Below, piece by piece: positions 35,579-47,624 of a DNA stretch of 64,000 nucleotides. Position 1 is the stretch's first letter. Each line of letters begins with the position of its first letter. Below the pieces are notes generated by a model. It was not told where the DNA came from and made no database searches. It saw nothing but the letters and a program-made list of their open reading frames with translations. The position numbers were made by a program, and so were the translations under genes. This DNA comes from Marinobacter excellens HL-55 (GTDB taxonomy: Bacteria; Pseudomonadota; Gammaproteobacteria; Pseudomonadales; Oleiphilaceae): assembly GCA_001314845.1 (NCBI GenBank), contig LJZQ01000011.1, forward strand, positions 40,336 to 104,335, in the 5' to 3' direction.

Positions 35579-38323
35579 ATGGAACGGACCGTAGCGATGA
35601 CGACCAACAAGGAATTGCCCCTCCGTAAACTTCTTCAATTCCGCTATGCCTGGATTGCCTGGCTCGTGTTTCTGGTCGCTGTGGCGGCGACGCTTCTGCT
35701 ATGGCAGGTTTCCATACGCCTGGTAGAAGATCGCACTGAAGCCCGTTTCAGAACCCAGTCTTTACAGCTAAAAACCGCCATTGAGGAGCGCTTGCTGAAC
35801 TATGAGCAAGTGCTGGCCGGCAGCTCGGGTTTGTTCTCAGTGGCTGGCGATGTGACTCGTGATCAGTGGCGGGAATATGTCGACAAGATTGATTTGGACC
35901 GTTACTACCCGGGGATTCAGGGCATCGGATTTGTGCAGCGGATCGGTGTGCGTGATATGGCGGATCACATTGCCTCGGTTCGTGCGGAGGGTGTTTACAA
36001 CTACCTGGTGAAGCCGCTAGGCACCGGGCCATATTACTATCCGATGGTTTACCTGGAGCCCGGCACCCATCGCAACCGGCAAGCGCTGGGCTATGATGTG
36101 TTCAGTGATCCGGTACATCGGATTGCTATGGAAAAAGCGCGTGATCAGGCTGTGCCGACGGTCACCGGCAGCGTCGTTCTGGTGCAAGAGGCACTGGCCG
36201 AGGATCAGGCCGGGTTTTTGATGTATTACCCGGTCTATCAGGGTGGCGAGATCCCGGACATTCGAGCAGAACGGCGGATGATGCTGACCGGCTATGTGTT
36301 CAGTGCGTTCCGGATGAACAATCTGATTGATGGTATTGTTGGGCTGATTTCTCCATTTCTCGATGTCCGGATTTATGACAGTGGTGTTGTCGGTCGGGAC
36401 ACCTTGATGTATGGCTCGAATCTGGGATCGCTGGATGACGACTTCAGTTTTGAGATGGGCCAGACCATTTCCCATGGCGGTCGTGAATGGCTGTTGCAGA
36501 CACGGTCCACTCCCGCCTTTGACTTTCTTGCGGCCGACCCAAGACCGCCCATTGTGCTAGGGTCCGGATTGGCGATCAGCCTGTTGCTCTGCCTGTTTGT
36601 GCTGGCGCTGATCCGCTCCAGGCTGATTGCCCAGATCAGCGCTGGGCGTTATCGGGCGATCACTGAGGGGGCCGCTAACGTCACCCTGGTGATGGATCGT
36701 CAGGGCGTGCCTTTGTATGCCAGCCCATCCAGTCGCGACATACTGGGTTTTAGCCCGGATATCGTGGACACCCTGGTGTTTGAGGAACTGGTGCACCAGG
36801 ACGACTGGTTGGCTTTGCAGCGTGGGTTTGGTGAGGCCATTAGGGCGCCGGGCAAGCAGATGCCGGTGGTGCGCGCCCGAATTCGGGACGCCGAAGGTCA
36901 ATGGCGTGATATGGAAGGCACCTACACCGCCATGTTAAGTGTGCCTGGAGTCAACGGCGTAGTGCTGAGCCTTCGAGATCTTACCCAGCTTAAAGCGGCC
37001 CAGTCTGAGCTGCACCGGCTTGCCTTCTACGACCCACTGACCGGGCTTGCCAATCGCCAGTTATTCCGTGATCGGCTCAGTCATGTGGTGCGCCGTTGCC
37101 GCCGTAGTGGCGAGCCAGCCGCCCTGATGTTTCTGGATCTGGACGGATTCAAGCGTATCAACGACACCCTCGGCCATGATGCGGGTGACGAGTTGCTGCA
37201 GCAGGTTGCGAGCTGGCTTGAAGGCTGTGTCCGTGAGGAAGATTCGGTGGCCCGCCTGGGTGGCGATGAGTTCGTAGTGCTGCTGTCCCAGATCAGTGGT
37301 CCGGATGCGGCCACTAAAGTGGCTGAAACCATTCTCCGGCGCCTGTGCCAGCGCATCCGGCTCAATGATCATGAGGTGGGCATCACCGTCAGCATCGGCA
37401 TTACCATGATTCCCCATGACAGTGAGGATACCGGCACCCTGATGAAGTATGCCGATCTGGCCATGTATCGTGCCAAGGAGCTTGGGCGCAATAATTACCA
37501 GTTCTTCACGCCGGCGATGAATATCAAGGCGGCGCGGCGTTTGCTGCAACAGGAAGAATTGGCGACGGCACTGGATGGCGATCGCTTTGTACTGCATTAC
37601 CAGCCCAAAATCGACCTGGTCAGCCAGCGGGTAATTGGTGTTGAAGCGTTCCTGCGCTGGCATCATCCGGAGAAAGGTCTGGTCTCTGCGCAGCAGTTTA
37701 TCAATCTCGCGGAGGAGACCGGTCTGATCATCCGCCTCGGTGAACTGGCGCTACGCCAGGCCTGTATCCAGGTGCAGGCTCTTGAACGGGCCGGGTTCGA
37801 ATCACTGAAAATGGCGGTCAACCTGTCCGTCCGTCAGCTCACCGACTCCGGTTTCCTGGACATGATTCGGCAGGTGATCACCGAGACCGGCGTGTCGCCG
37901 GAGCGGCTCGAGCTGGAAATGCCTGCTGAGCTGTTAAACGAAGATCCGCGAATGTTACGAGAGCTTCTGGTGTCGCTGAATGATCTCGGGGTGTGCCTGA
38001 TACTGGACGATTTTGGCACTGGCTCATGTTCTTTGGTGGCGTTGCAGCAGCTACCGCTTGATGTCATTAAAATTGATCATCGGTTCATTCGGGACATTCC
38101 CTATAACGTCAGCGCGACCGATGTGGCGTCTGCGGTGATTGCTTTGGCCAAGAAGCTCCACCTGACTGTAGTGGCCGAGGGTGTTGAAACCCTGCAGCAA
38201 CTGAGCTTCCTGAAATCTGCCGGTTGCGCCCAATGTCAGGGCAATCTGTTCAGTTACCCGTTGGACGAAGATGCGTTGATCGGGTTCCTGATACGGCAGT
38301 ACGAGAAGCCGCTTATTTCCTGA
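35579..38323 (+). CDS. CHASE-PAS-GGDEF-EAL membrane protein, c-di-GMP turnover
   Basis: A 914-residue inner-membrane protein. Membrane helices at about 20-42 and 320-340 bracket a periplasmic CHASE-type sensor (GIQGIGFVQRI, YPVYQGG). Then come a PAS domain (about 356-470), a GGDEF domain with intact GGDEF at 561-565 and an upstream RxxD inhibitory site, and an EAL-type domain. The EAL signature reads EAF (689-691), but DDFGTG and VVAEGVET are kept. It may be a cyclase, a phosphodiesterase or both. ATG 35579 is used; ATG 35597 is possible. It interrupts the degP-lepA neighbourhood known from Pseudomonas. Confidence 0.85.
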   Translation: MERTVAMTTNKELPLRKLLQFRYAWIAWLVFLVAVAATLLLWQVSIRLVEDRTEARFRTQSLQLKTAIEERLLNYEQVLAGSSGLFSVAGDVTRDQWREYVDKIDLDRYYPGIQGIGFVQRIGVRDMADHIASVRAEGVYNYLVKPLGTGPYYYPMVYLEPGTHRNRQALGYDVFSDPVHRIAMEKARDQAVPTVTGSVVLVQEALAEDQAGFLMYYPVYQGGEIPDIRAERRMMLTGYVFSAFRMNNLIDGIVGLISPFLDVRIYDSGVVGRDTLMYGSNLGSLDDDFSFEMGQTISHGGREWLLQTRSTPAFDFLAADPRPPIVLGSGLAISLLLCLFVLALIRSRLIAQISAGRYRAITEGAANVTLVMDRQGVPLYASPSSRDILGFSPDIVDTLVFEELVHQDDWLALQRGFGEAIRAPGKQMPVVRARIRDAEGQWRDMEGTYTAMLSVPGVNGVVLSLRDLTQLKAAQSELHRLAFYDPLTGLANRQLFRDRLSHVVRRCRRSGEPAALMFLDLDGFKRINDTLGHDAGDELLQQVASWLEGCVREEDSVARLGGDEFVVLLSQISGPDAATKVAETILRRLCQRIRLNDHEVGITVSIGITMIPHDSEDTGTLMKYADLAMYRAKELGRNNYQFFTPAMNIKAARRLLQQEELATALDGDRFVLHYQPKIDLVSQRVIGVEAFLRWHHPEKGLVSAQQFINLAEETGLIIRLGELALRQACIQVQALERAGFESLKMAVNLSVRQLTDSGFLDMIRQVITETGVSPERLELEMPAELLNEDPRMLRELLVSLNDLGVCLILDDFGTGSCSLVALQQLPLDVIKIDHRFIRDIPYNVSATDVASAVIALAKKLHLTVVAEGVETLQQLSFLKSAGCAQCQGNLFSYPLDEDALIGFLIRQYEKPLIS

Positions 38324-38426
38324 TCATGGCAATGGCGGCCGGTAACCGGTAAAATCACGCCGTTCCCGGACCCGGTAGCGGCCATTCCGGGCTCAATCCT
38401 ACGTCTTATATGAGTAATCATTGTCT

Positions 38427-40229
<1,803 letters not shown>

Positions 40230-40244
40230 AACAAAGGCTCCCGG

Positions 40245-41030
40245 ATGGATATTGATTTTCCGCTGGTACTGGTAGTTCTGACCTTCGCGACTGGATTGAT
40301 CTGGCTGGCGGATAAAGTGTTTCTCAGGAAGAGGCGGGCGCCGGCCGCTGGCTCTGAACCTGCGGCCCAAGGCGATTCACCAGAGAGCGCTGAGCCCTGG
40401 TTGGTTGATTTGAGCCGTTCGTTCTTTCCAGTCCTGGCCATCGTGCTGGTTCTGCGTTCGTTTCTGGTCGAGCCGTTTCAGATTCCCTCCGGATCGATGT
40501 TGCCGACGCTTGAGGTCGGAGACTTCATTCTGGTGAACAAGTATGCCTATGGGCTTCGGTTGCCAGTGGCCGGCACCAAGATTTTCGAGGTGGGTGACCC
40601 GGAGCGCGGTGATGTCATGGTGTTCCGCTATCCTGAGGATGGTAAAACCAATTACATCAAGCGGGTCATCGGCCTGCCTGGTGATCGGGTGCGTTATCGC
40701 AACAAGCAACTGTTCATCAATGATCAGCCGGTGGCCCGTGAATTTGTGGCCCGCTTGCCGCCGGTGGAACGCTGGCGTGAAGAGGTGGGTGGCGTTGAGC
40801 ACGATGTCTACCTGACTCTGGGTCGCGTCGCCGGACCTGGTGAGGGCGAGTGGGTGGTGCCGGAGGGGCACTACTTTACGATGGGTGACAACCGCGATAA
40901 CAGTAATGATAGCCGATTCTGGGGCACGGTGTCTGACGACCTGGTGGTCGGCAAGGCCTTTGCCATCTGGATGCACTGGCAATCACTGACAAGTCTGCCA
41001 TCTTTTGATCGAGTGGGCAGTATTGATTAA
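40245..41030 (+). CDS. lepB: Signal peptidase I
   Basis: A 261-residue membrane protease that removes Sec signal peptides. A first membrane helix is at about 5-24 and a second at about 62-80; the catalytic Ser is in QIPSGSMLPTL and the general-base Lys in NYIKRVIGLPGD. The box GDNRDNSNDSRFWG is complete. It lies 15 bases after lepA, the usual pair. Confidence 0.97.
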   Translation: MDIDFPLVLVVLTFATGLIWLADKVFLRKRRAPAAGSEPAAQGDSPESAEPWLVDLSRSFFPVLAIVLVLRSFLVEPFQIPSGSMLPTLEVGDFILVNKYAYGLRLPVAGTKIFEVGDPERGDVMVFRYPEDGKTNYIKRVIGLPGDRVRYRNKQLFINDQPVAREFVARLPPVERWREEVGGVEHDVYLTLGRVAGPGEGEWVVPEGHYFTMGDNRDNSNDSRFWGTVSDDLVVGKAFAIWMHWQSLTSLPSFDRVGSID

Positions 41031-41054
41031 CCCCCGCTGTGCCGGAGTAGACGA

Positions 41055-41444
41055 ATGATGAAAATGACACACCCTGTTGGCCTGAAGCAGCAGAACGGCA
41101 GCGGTCTGACGATGTTAATCGTGGCGCTGTTCTTTGGCAGCCTGTTGGCGCTCGGTCTGAAAATCGGCCCGGCCTACCTGGACGACTACACGATCCAGGA
41201 GGCCCTGGAAGGTTTGGATGGCACGGAAGGTCTGTCCCGGATGGGCCCCGCGGAAGTGCGCAACCTGATTAACCGTCGGTTGAGCGTGAACAATCTCGGC
41301 GGGTTTGATGCCAAGCAGATCAGCATCGACAAAAACGGCGATCTTGTGATTCTTAAGCTGGATTACGAGGTGCGTAACAATCTATTTGGTAATGTGGACA
41401 CCGTTGTCCGCTTCCAGCACGAGTATGAGTTAAGGGAACAGTGA
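41055..41444 (+). CDS. DUF4845 small membrane protein
   Basis: A 129-residue protein with one N-terminal membrane helix (about 18-36, [18 protein letters not shown]) and a short periplasmic domain ending in [13 protein letters not shown]. It is the DUF4845 protein regularly found between lepB and rnc. The function is unknown; position hints at a link to protein export. It overlaps rnc by four bases (GTGA). Confidence 0.88.
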   Translation: MMKMTHPVGLKQQNGSGLTMLIVALFFGSLLALGLKIGPAYLDDYTIQEALEGLDGTEGLSRMGPAEVRNLINRRLSVNNLGGFDAKQISIDKNGDLVILKLDYEVRNNLFGNVDTVVRFQHEYELREQ

Positions 41445-42130
41445 GTTCACAACCAGATCTGGATCAACTGCAGCGCCGCATCGGCTATACCTTCAGGGAG
41501 CCCGAGCGATTGCTGCTGGCGCTTACCCACAGAAGTTATGGCAACCAGAACAACGAGCGCCTGGAATTTCTTGGCGATTCGATTGTCAACATGGTGATTG
41601 CGGAACATCTGTACCTGCATTTCGAAAAGGCCCGTGAAGGTCAGCTCAGCCGCCTGAGGGCCCGGATGGTCAAGGGCGTGACCTTGGCCGAAATTGGCCG
41701 GGAGTTCGAATTAGGCAACTACCTCCGACTGGGTTCCGGCGAGCTGAAAAGCGGGGGCTATCGGCGGGAATCCATTCTGGCGGATGGGGTGGAGTCGATC
41801 ATCGGTGCGATCTATCTGGACAGCGACTTCCGCACCTGTCGTGCCCAGGTGTTGCGCTGGTTTGAGCATCGACTTGCCAATCTGGACATTCAGGACACCC
41901 AGAAAGATCCGAAAACCCGACTGCAGGAATATTTGCAGTCGCGGCAATTCCCGCTGCCTCTGTACGAAGTGATGTCGGTGGATGGCGAAGCGCACAACCA
42001 AACCTTTCACGTGTCCTGTGCATTGCCATCGCTGGACCGAAAAACCAGTGGCACTGGCAGTAGTCGCCGTATTGCTGAACAGCAGGCTGCCCGCAGTGCC
42101 CTTAAACAATTGGGCGTGGAGAACGACTGA
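41441..42130 (+). CDS. rnc: Ribonuclease III
   Basis: A 229-residue dsRNA endonuclease for rRNA and mRNA processing. The catalytic signature [15 protein letters not shown] is near residue 34 with the acidic metal ligands, and a dsRNA-binding domain fills the C-terminal 75 residues ([13 protein letters not shown]). GTG start inside the upstream gene's stop; its own stop shares a base with the era ATG. Confidence 0.97.
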   Translation: MSSQPDLDQLQRRIGYTFREPERLLLALTHRSYGNQNNERLEFLGDSIVNMVIAEHLYLHFEKAREGQLSRLRARMVKGVTLAEIGREFELGNYLRLGSGELKSGGYRRESILADGVESIIGAIYLDSDFRTCRAQVLRWFEHRLANLDIQDTQKDPKTRLQEYLQSRQFPLPLYEVMSVDGEAHNQTFHVSCALPSLDRKTSGTGSSRRIAEQQAARSALKQLGVEND

Positions 42131-43047
42131 TGAATGATATTACCCGCCCTGAAAACCCGGATAGCCGCTGTGGTTTTGTGGCTATTGTAGGCCGCCCGAA
42201 CGTGGGCAAATCCACGTTACTGAACCATATTCTTGGCCAGAAGCTGAGCATAACCTCTCGTAAACCGCAGACAACCCGGCACCAGGTGCTTGGCATCAAG
42301 ACCGAGGGGCCGGTTCAGGCGGTGTACGTGGACACCCCGGGGATGCACGAAGATGAGCCCCGCGCACTGAATCGCTACATGAACAAAGCGGCGTCATCGG
42401 CGTTGATCGGCGTGGATGTTGTGGTGTTTGTGGTGGACCAACTGGCCTGGACCACCGCCGACGAGATGGTGCTTGAGAAACTGAAGCACCTGGAGTGCCC
42501 GGTCATTCTGGCGATCAACAAAGTGGACAAGATCGAGAACCGGGATCGGCTGCTGCCGCACCTGGAAGTTCTGGCCAGGAAGCGTGACTTTGCCGAGATT
42601 ATTCCGCTGTCGGCGCTGAAAGAGACCAACCTGATTCCTCTGCAAGAGGCGGTGGGTCGTTACCTGCCTGAGAGTATTCATTTCTATCCGGACGACCAGA
42701 TTACCAATCGCAGCGAGCGGTTTATGGCGTCGGAAATGGTGCGTGAGAAAATCACCCGCCAGCTTGGTGAAGAGCTGCCATACTCGGTGGCCGTGGAGAT
42801 TGAAGAATTCAAACATCAGGGTCGTACTTTGCACATTTCAGCTCTGATTCTGGTTGAGCGTGAGGGGCAGAAAAAGATCATCATTGGTGACAAGGGTGAG
42901 CGTCTGCGCCGGATTGGTCAGGAAGCCCGGCTGGATATGGAGCGCATGTTCGATACCAAGGTGATGCTCCGGCTGTGGGTGAAGGTCAAGCGTGGCTGGG
43001 CCGACAGCGACCGGGCGCTGAAGAGCCTGGGTATGGACGATTTCTGA
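42130..43047 (+). CDS. era: GTPase Era
   Basis: A 305-residue GTPase of 30S maturation. G1 [12 protein letters not shown]2 in KPQTTRH, G3 DTPGMH and G4 NKVDK are present. The C-terminal KH domain carries [22 protein letters not shown], which binds the 16S 3' end. The start shares the A of the rnc stop (TGATG), so translation is coupled. Confidence 0.98.
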   Translation: MNDITRPENPDSRCGFVAIVGRPNVGKSTLLNHILGQKLSITSRKPQTTRHQVLGIKTEGPVQAVYVDTPGMHEDEPRALNRYMNKAASSALIGVDVVVFVVDQLAWTTADEMVLEKLKHLECPVILAINKVDKIENRDRLLPHLEVLARKRDFAEIIPLSALKETNLIPLQEAVGRYLPESIHFYPDDQITNRSERFMASEMVREKITRQLGEELPYSVAVEIEEFKHQGRTLHISALILVEREGQKKIIIGDKGERLRRIGQEARLDMERMFDTKVMLRLWVKVKRGWADSDRALKSLGMDDF

Positions 43048-43054
43048 GGCGGCT

Positions 43055-43795
43055 ATGAAGGGAGCGGTGCAACAGGAGCCCGCTTATGTGATCCACCGTC
43101 GGCCATGGCGAGAAACGACCATGCTGGTGGATCTTTTCACCCTCAACCATGGCCGTATGAGCCTGGTTGCCCGGGGCGCCAACAGTGCCAAAAGTCCCCT
43201 CAAGGCCCAGTTGCAGCCCTTTCAGCCGCTATTGGTAGATTGGACTGGCAAAAGCGATCTGAAAACGCTGGTACAACTGGAAGTACGCTCGGCGCCACTT
43301 CTTACCAAGCCCCGAGCCCTTTACAGCGGCTTCTATCTGAACGAATTGCTGCAGCGGGTTCTTCCTGTTGCAGATCCCCATCAAACCTTGTTTGCGGATT
43401 ATATCGAAAGCCTTCAGGCGCTCACTGCGCTGTCATCAGGCGATGATGTCGAGCCGGTGCTTCGACGTTTCGAGATCGGCTTTGCCGCAGCCCTGGGCTA
43501 TCAGTTTGCCTGGGACGAGGTGACAGACACCGGGCTGTCGGTCGAGCCTGGCGGTCGCTATGGTTATGATCCACTGCAGGGTGTTGTTTCCGGGCTGGCG
43601 CCGGGGGTCCGGGTCAGTCAGCTGCCGGGTGAGGATTTGCTGGCGCTGGCGGCCGGCGATCTCACCAGTGAGGCTCCCCGCCGAACCGCCAAGCGTGTGA
43701 TGCGGGTATTGGTGGATTTTTTACTGCAAGGCAAACCACTGAACAGTCGCAGCCTGTTCAGTCATTCCGTTTCATCATCAGGGAGAACCCCATGA
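43055..43795 (+). CDS. recO: DNA repair protein RecO
   Basis: A 246-residue RecFOR-pathway protein that loads RecA on SSB-coated DNA. The N-terminal OB fold has [23 protein letters not shown], the family signature; the helical C-terminal part follows. It starts seven bases after era and overlaps pdxJ by four (ATGA). Confidence 0.95.
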   Translation: MKGAVQQEPAYVIHRRPWRETTMLVDLFTLNHGRMSLVARGANSAKSPLKAQLQPFQPLLVDWTGKSDLKTLVQLEVRSAPLLTKPRALYSGFYLNELLQRVLPVADPHQTLFADYIESLQALTALSSGDDVEPVLRRFEIGFAAALGYQFAWDEVTDTGLSVEPGGRYGYDPLQGVVSGLAPGVRVSQLPGEDLLALAAGDLTSEAPRRTAKRVMRVLVDFLLQGKPLNSRSLFSHSVSSSGRTP

Positions 43796-44526
43796 ACCCC
43801 AGAGTGTTGCTAGGTGTGAATATTGACCACGTTGCCACCTTGCGTCAGGCCCGCGGAACTCGCTATCCGGATCCGGTTCAAGCAGCGCTGATGGCCGAAG
43901 ACGCGGGGGCGGATGGCATCACCATTCACCCCCGTGAGGATCGTCGGCACATTCAGGATCGTGATGTTTTGCTGCTCAAGGAAGTCTTACAGACCAAGAT
44001 GAACCTGGAGATGGCGGTGACCGATGCCATGTTGGCGTTTGCTGAGCAGGTGCGGCCCGAATGTGTGTGTCTGGTTCCGGAAAAGCGGGAAGAGCTGACC
44101 ACTGAGGGCGGTCTTGATGTCGATGGTCAGGAGGAGCGGGTGGCGAAGGCCTGCGAGCGGCTGGCAAGGATAGGTGCCGAAGTGTCGCTGTTCATCGATC
44201 CTGATCCGGTTCAGATTGATGCAGCGGTCCGTTGCGGCGCACCAGTCATCGAACTGCACACGGGCGAGTATGCTGAGGCCAGGGATCCGCAAACCGTTGA
44301 GGCCTCCTTCAAGATCCTTGCCGATGCGGTCGCCTACGCCCGGAAGAAAGGCCTGATCGTAAACGCAGGGCATGGTTTGCATTATCACAACACCGAGCGG
44401 GTGGCCGCGATCCCGGGCATCAATGAACTGAACATCGGGCATGCCATCATTGCCCGGGCATTGTTCAGCGGCCTGAAAGACGCCGTGCTCGATATGCGCG
44501 CCATCCTAGACCGTGCCCGGGCCTGA
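43792..44526 (+). CDS. pdxJ: Pyridoxine 5'-phosphate synthase
   Basis: A 244-residue TIM-barrel enzyme joining aminoacetone phosphate and deoxyxylulose phosphate to make PNP (vitamin B6). [16 protein letters not shown] at the N-terminus, HPREDRRHI, and [10 protein letters not shown] near the C-terminus are diagnostic. It ends the lepA-to-pdxJ run and converges on the hybrid kinase gene with six bases between. Confidence 0.97.
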   Translation: MNPRVLLGVNIDHVATLRQARGTRYPDPVQAALMAEDAGADGITIHPREDRRHIQDRDVLLLKEVLQTKMNLEMAVTDAMLAFAEQVRPECVCLVPEKREELTTEGGLDVDGQEERVAKACERLARIGAEVSLFIDPDPVQIDAAVRCGAPVIELHTGEYAEARDPQTVEASFKILADAVAYARKKGLIVNAGHGLHYHNTERVAAIPGINELNIGHAIIARALFSGLKDAVLDMRAILDRARA

Positions 44527-44532
44527 TTAGCG

Positions 44533-47403
44533 TCAGGTGGTTTCCGGTTGGCGCCGCTGTTCTCTGAACAGTTGCTGCCAATCGGTTTGCTCGCTCCAGC
44601 TCTGGAGCCGGTCCATCGCGGCCAGTAGCTGATCTTTCTGCAGTTCTCGGTCCGGGGCCTGGCATTTCAGTGCGGTTTCAAGCCGGTTAGCGGCAGTGCG
44701 CAGTTCTGGCACCCCGCAGTATCGAGTTGCGCCATGCAACTTGTGCACGCACTCCAGCAACGCCTCCGATTCGTCGTTGTCCCACAGGGCTTTAACCCGT
44801 TCAGCATCGGAGTGCAGTTGTTCCAGCAACATGCTGAACAGCTCTTCGGCCAGATCGGCCTTGCCTGCGGCAAGCTGGATACTCTCATCGACACTGACAC
44901 AATCCTGTTGCATGCGGCGGTTTGAGGGCCGCAGAGTGCGCCGGGTATCCCTTACCTCCGATACCTTGAAGCTATCGTTGGAACTCCGGCAATTGTAGCC
45001 GGTGTATTCACTGATCAGTTCGATCAGTTGAGTGCTGCTGATTGGTTTAGCCATATAGCCGTCAAAACCCTGCTGGGCCAGCCGTTCCTGCTCATCGGCC
45101 AGGGCATGGGCGGTCAGGGCTATGATGGGTGTGTGGTGAGAGCCAGAATCGAGCCCGCGTATGCGTGCGGTGGTCTCGACACCGTCCATGCCGGGCATTT
45201 GCAAGTCCATGAATACCAGGTCAAAGGGCTTCTGACGGACTTTGGTCAATGCTTCAAAACCGCTTGAGGCGCCTTCTGCCTCTAACCGGAAGTCCCGCAG
45301 CAGGGTCATGACCAGTTTCAGGTTGGCGTCGTTATCATCGACCGCGAGAATTCTCGGCACGTTGACTGGACCACTGTTGCGCAAGGGTAGCGCGGCTTCC
45401 TGGCCACCGCCGTTGCTGGAATGGATGCCATGGATCAGCAGCAGCAGCTCATCATACAAGGCGTCACGGCAGACGGGCTTGGTCAGATGCCCGCTGGATA
45501 GTCCGGATAACGGAGTGTCCTGAGTCTCCAGGGTGGGGGTTAGCAGCAGCGTTCGGCAATCCCGTTCGACTTCCAGTGAGCGCACCATGTTGCAATACTG
45601 ACTGGAGTTGAGCAGGTGCCGGGTGATGCCAATAATCGCGGTCGCGAAGCCTTCCTGCTTGCGCTGGGCTTCTTCCACCTGCTCGACCAATGTCGCCGGC
45701 GATTCGGCCCGTGTCACAATCATGCCCCAGTCCCGGAGCAAATGTTCCACCGCCAGCCCCGTTGTCTTCTGTTGCTCCAGATAAATGATGCGTTCGCCGC
45801 GGAGCGCATCCTTCTGGGCGTTACTGTCGGCCCCGCCGGACAGTTCCGGGGTCAGGGTGAACCAGAACGTTGAGCCTTTACCCAGCTCGCTTTCAAGACC
45901 GATCTTGCCCCCCATCTCTTCAACCAGCCGCTTGGAGATGGCCAGGCCGAGCCCAGTGCCGCCATATTGCCGGGCGGTCGACGCGTCTGCCTGGCTGAAG
46001 GCGTTGAACAGGGATTGTTGTTGGGCTCGGGACAAGCCAACCCCGGAGTCGGTAATGCTCAGCCGCAAGGTAGCCCGGTTGTTTTCGGTATCTTCATCCT
46101 CAAGGCTGGCCCTGAGGACAACTTCTCCGGTCTGGGTAAACTTGATGGCATTGTTTACCAGGTTGGTGATCACCTGTTTGACCCGGAGAGGGTCTCCCAT
46201 GATGTTGTCCGGCACGTCGTTATAGACCAGAGAAACCAGGTCCAGATTTTTGCTGTGAGCGGCGGGCGCCAGCATCACCATCACTTCCTCAACAATGTCC
46301 CGCAGCTGGAAGGGCACCCGGTCGAGGATGAGCTTGCCGGCTTCGATCTTCGAGAAATCCAGAATATCGTTGATGATGGTCAGCAGGATCTCGGACGACT
46401 TGCGAATGGTGTTCAGGTGGTCGCGCTGCTGCCGGGGCAGGGGGCTTTTCAAGAGCAGTTCGGTGAAGCCGATGATGCCATTGAGGGGCGTGCGGATTTC
46501 ATGGGACATGTTGGCCAGAAATTCAGACTTGATTCGGCTGGCTTCCAGAGCTTCCTTGCGAGCGAAGTCGAGTTCGATGTTCTGGATCTCGATGGTTTCG
46601 AGGGTTTCCCTGAGATCCTCGGTCGCCTGATCAATGTTCTGCTGCATTTCTGCCTGAGCCTGGCTGAGCTCCGAGGCCATATCGTTCAGGCCGGATTCCA
46701 ACTGCTCGAATTCCGGACCGGCGCTGGTGTAAACCCTGGTCTCCAGCTTGCCTTCTTTCAGCTTTGCGACCGCTTCGTTGAGTTGGAACACCGGGTCGGT
46801 AAAGGCCCGGCTGAGGCGCAGGGCGATCATAAGACTCAGCAATACCCCGCCAACCACCAGCAGCAGTGAGATAAGCAGCGCTTTGTAGGTTTCTTTTTCG
46901 GTCCGGATGTGGGACATCTCGACTGCAACCCAGCCCAGGGGTTGCTGGCGTCCGGCGGCAGATTGGCGCACGTCCGGGTCGAGCATGGTTTCAACCATCA
47001 GATCCTGCAGGTGTACCGGCGTTACGAAGCGGGTACTGCTGCCACGGGTGACCCGGACAGCCTGGTCGACTTTCAGGGAGGATTCCGCAATGGCATCGGC
47101 ACCACCGGGACCGGTGTGCAGCAGGCGCCGACCATCGGGCGAGAAAAAGGTGATTGAGCGCACGTCCTGCTCCTCCAGCAGGGCGTTGGACAAACTGCTG
47201 AGCAGACTTCGGTTAGCGGTAAACAGGCCGTATTCGGAACCAGCAGAAAGCTGGCGTGACAGTGATTCGCCGCGATCCTGAAGCAGATTTTCGATATTGG
47301 TGACCCAACTGTAGGTAAAAAACAGTCCGAGCAACAAGGTGGTCACCAGAGTGGGAACCAGAGTTACCACCAAGACTTTTTTGCGAATGCCCCAGCGACG
47401 CAT
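44533..47403 (-). CDS. gacS: Hybrid sensor histidine kinase GacS/BarA
   Basis: A 956-residue tripartite kinase. Membrane helices at about 10-32 and 173-195 flank a periplasmic sensor; HAMP follows. HisKA is in FLANMSHEIRTPLNGIIGF near residue 300, and the HATPase has TGLGLAISKRLVEEMGG. A first receiver-like segment (about 540-660) lacks the acceptor Asp, a second (about 690-810) keeps VDDNDAN, FMDLQMPGMDG and AKPIS. The C-terminal Hpt has HKLHGATRYCG. Known role: phosphorelay to GacA/UvrY, controlling RsmY/Z-type sRNAs. Facing cysM as in related genomes. Confidence 0.93.
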   Translation of the reverse strand: MRRWGIRKKVLVVTLVPTLVTTLLLGLFFTYSWVTNIENLLQDRGESLSRQLSAGSEYGLFTANRSLLSSLSNALLEEQDVRSITFFSPDGRRLLHTGPGGADAIAESSLKVDQAVRVTRGSSTRFVTPVHLQDLMVETMLDPDVRQSAAGRQQPLGWVAVEMSHIRTEKETYKALLISLLLVVGGVLLSLMIALRLSRAFTDPVFQLNEAVAKLKEGKLETRVYTSAGPEFEQLESGLNDMASELSQAQAEMQQNIDQATEDLRETLETIEIQNIELDFARKEALEASRIKSEFLANMSHEIRTPLNGIIGFTELLLKSPLPRQQRDHLNTIRKSSEILLTIINDILDFSKIEAGKLILDRVPFQLRDIVEEVMVMLAPAAHSKNLDLVSLVYNDVPDNIMGDPLRVKQVITNLVNNAIKFTQTGEVVLRASLEDEDTENNRATLRLSITDSGVGLSRAQQQSLFNAFSQADASTARQYGGTGLGLAISKRLVEEMGGKIGLESELGKGSTFWFTLTPELSGGADSNAQKDALRGERIIYLEQQKTTGLAVEHLLRDWGMIVTRAESPATLVEQVEEAQRKQEGFATAIIGITRHLLNSSQYCNMVRSLEVERDCRTLLLTPTLETQDTPLSGLSSGHLTKPVCRDALYDELLLLIHGIHSSNGGGQEAALPLRNSGPVNVPRILAVDDNDANLKLVMTLLRDFRLEAEGASSGFEALTKVRQKPFDLVFMDLQMPGMDGVETTARIRGLDSGSHHTPIIALTAHALADEQERLAQQGFDGYMAKPISSTQLIELISEYTGYNCRSSNDSFKVSEVRDTRRTLRPSNRRMQQDCVSVDESIQLAAGKADLAEELFSMLLEQLHSDAERVKALWDNDESEALLECVHKLHGATRYCGVPELRTAANRLETALKCQAPDRELQKDQLLAAMDRLQSWSEQTDWQQLFREQRRQPETT

Positions 47404-47428
47404 AGTGAATTCCTGTCAATCAATCGAG

Positions 47429-47453
47429 CCCGGCGTAACGGCGTTTCGCCGGG
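47429..47453 (-). other. GC-rich hairpin in the gacS leader
   Basis: CCCGGCG (47429-47435) pairs with CGCCGGG (47447-47453) around 11 bases, 26-50 bases upstream of the gacS ATG. It could influence translation or stability of the kinase message. Confidence 0.4.
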
Positions 47454-47562
47454 GCCAGGGACTTCCTTGTGAGCATAGTTGATCCGGAATCCAATAACCG
47501 AGGTAAAGGTTCCGAAGACCGTGGGTTATAGCCGCAGGTCATGGATATAGCGACAAGCTGTA

Positions 47563-47592
47563 TTGGGACAAAGCGGCCATAACGCGTATGAT
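47563..47592 (+). promoter_or_regulatory. Candidate sigma-70 promoter of cysM
   Basis: TTGGGA (47563-47568), an 18-base spacer and TATGAT (47587-47592) precede the cysM ATG by 32 bases. Confidence 0.5.
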
Positions 47593-47624
47593 TCCAAGCC
47601 GAAAGTGTATCACAGGGTTTCGCT

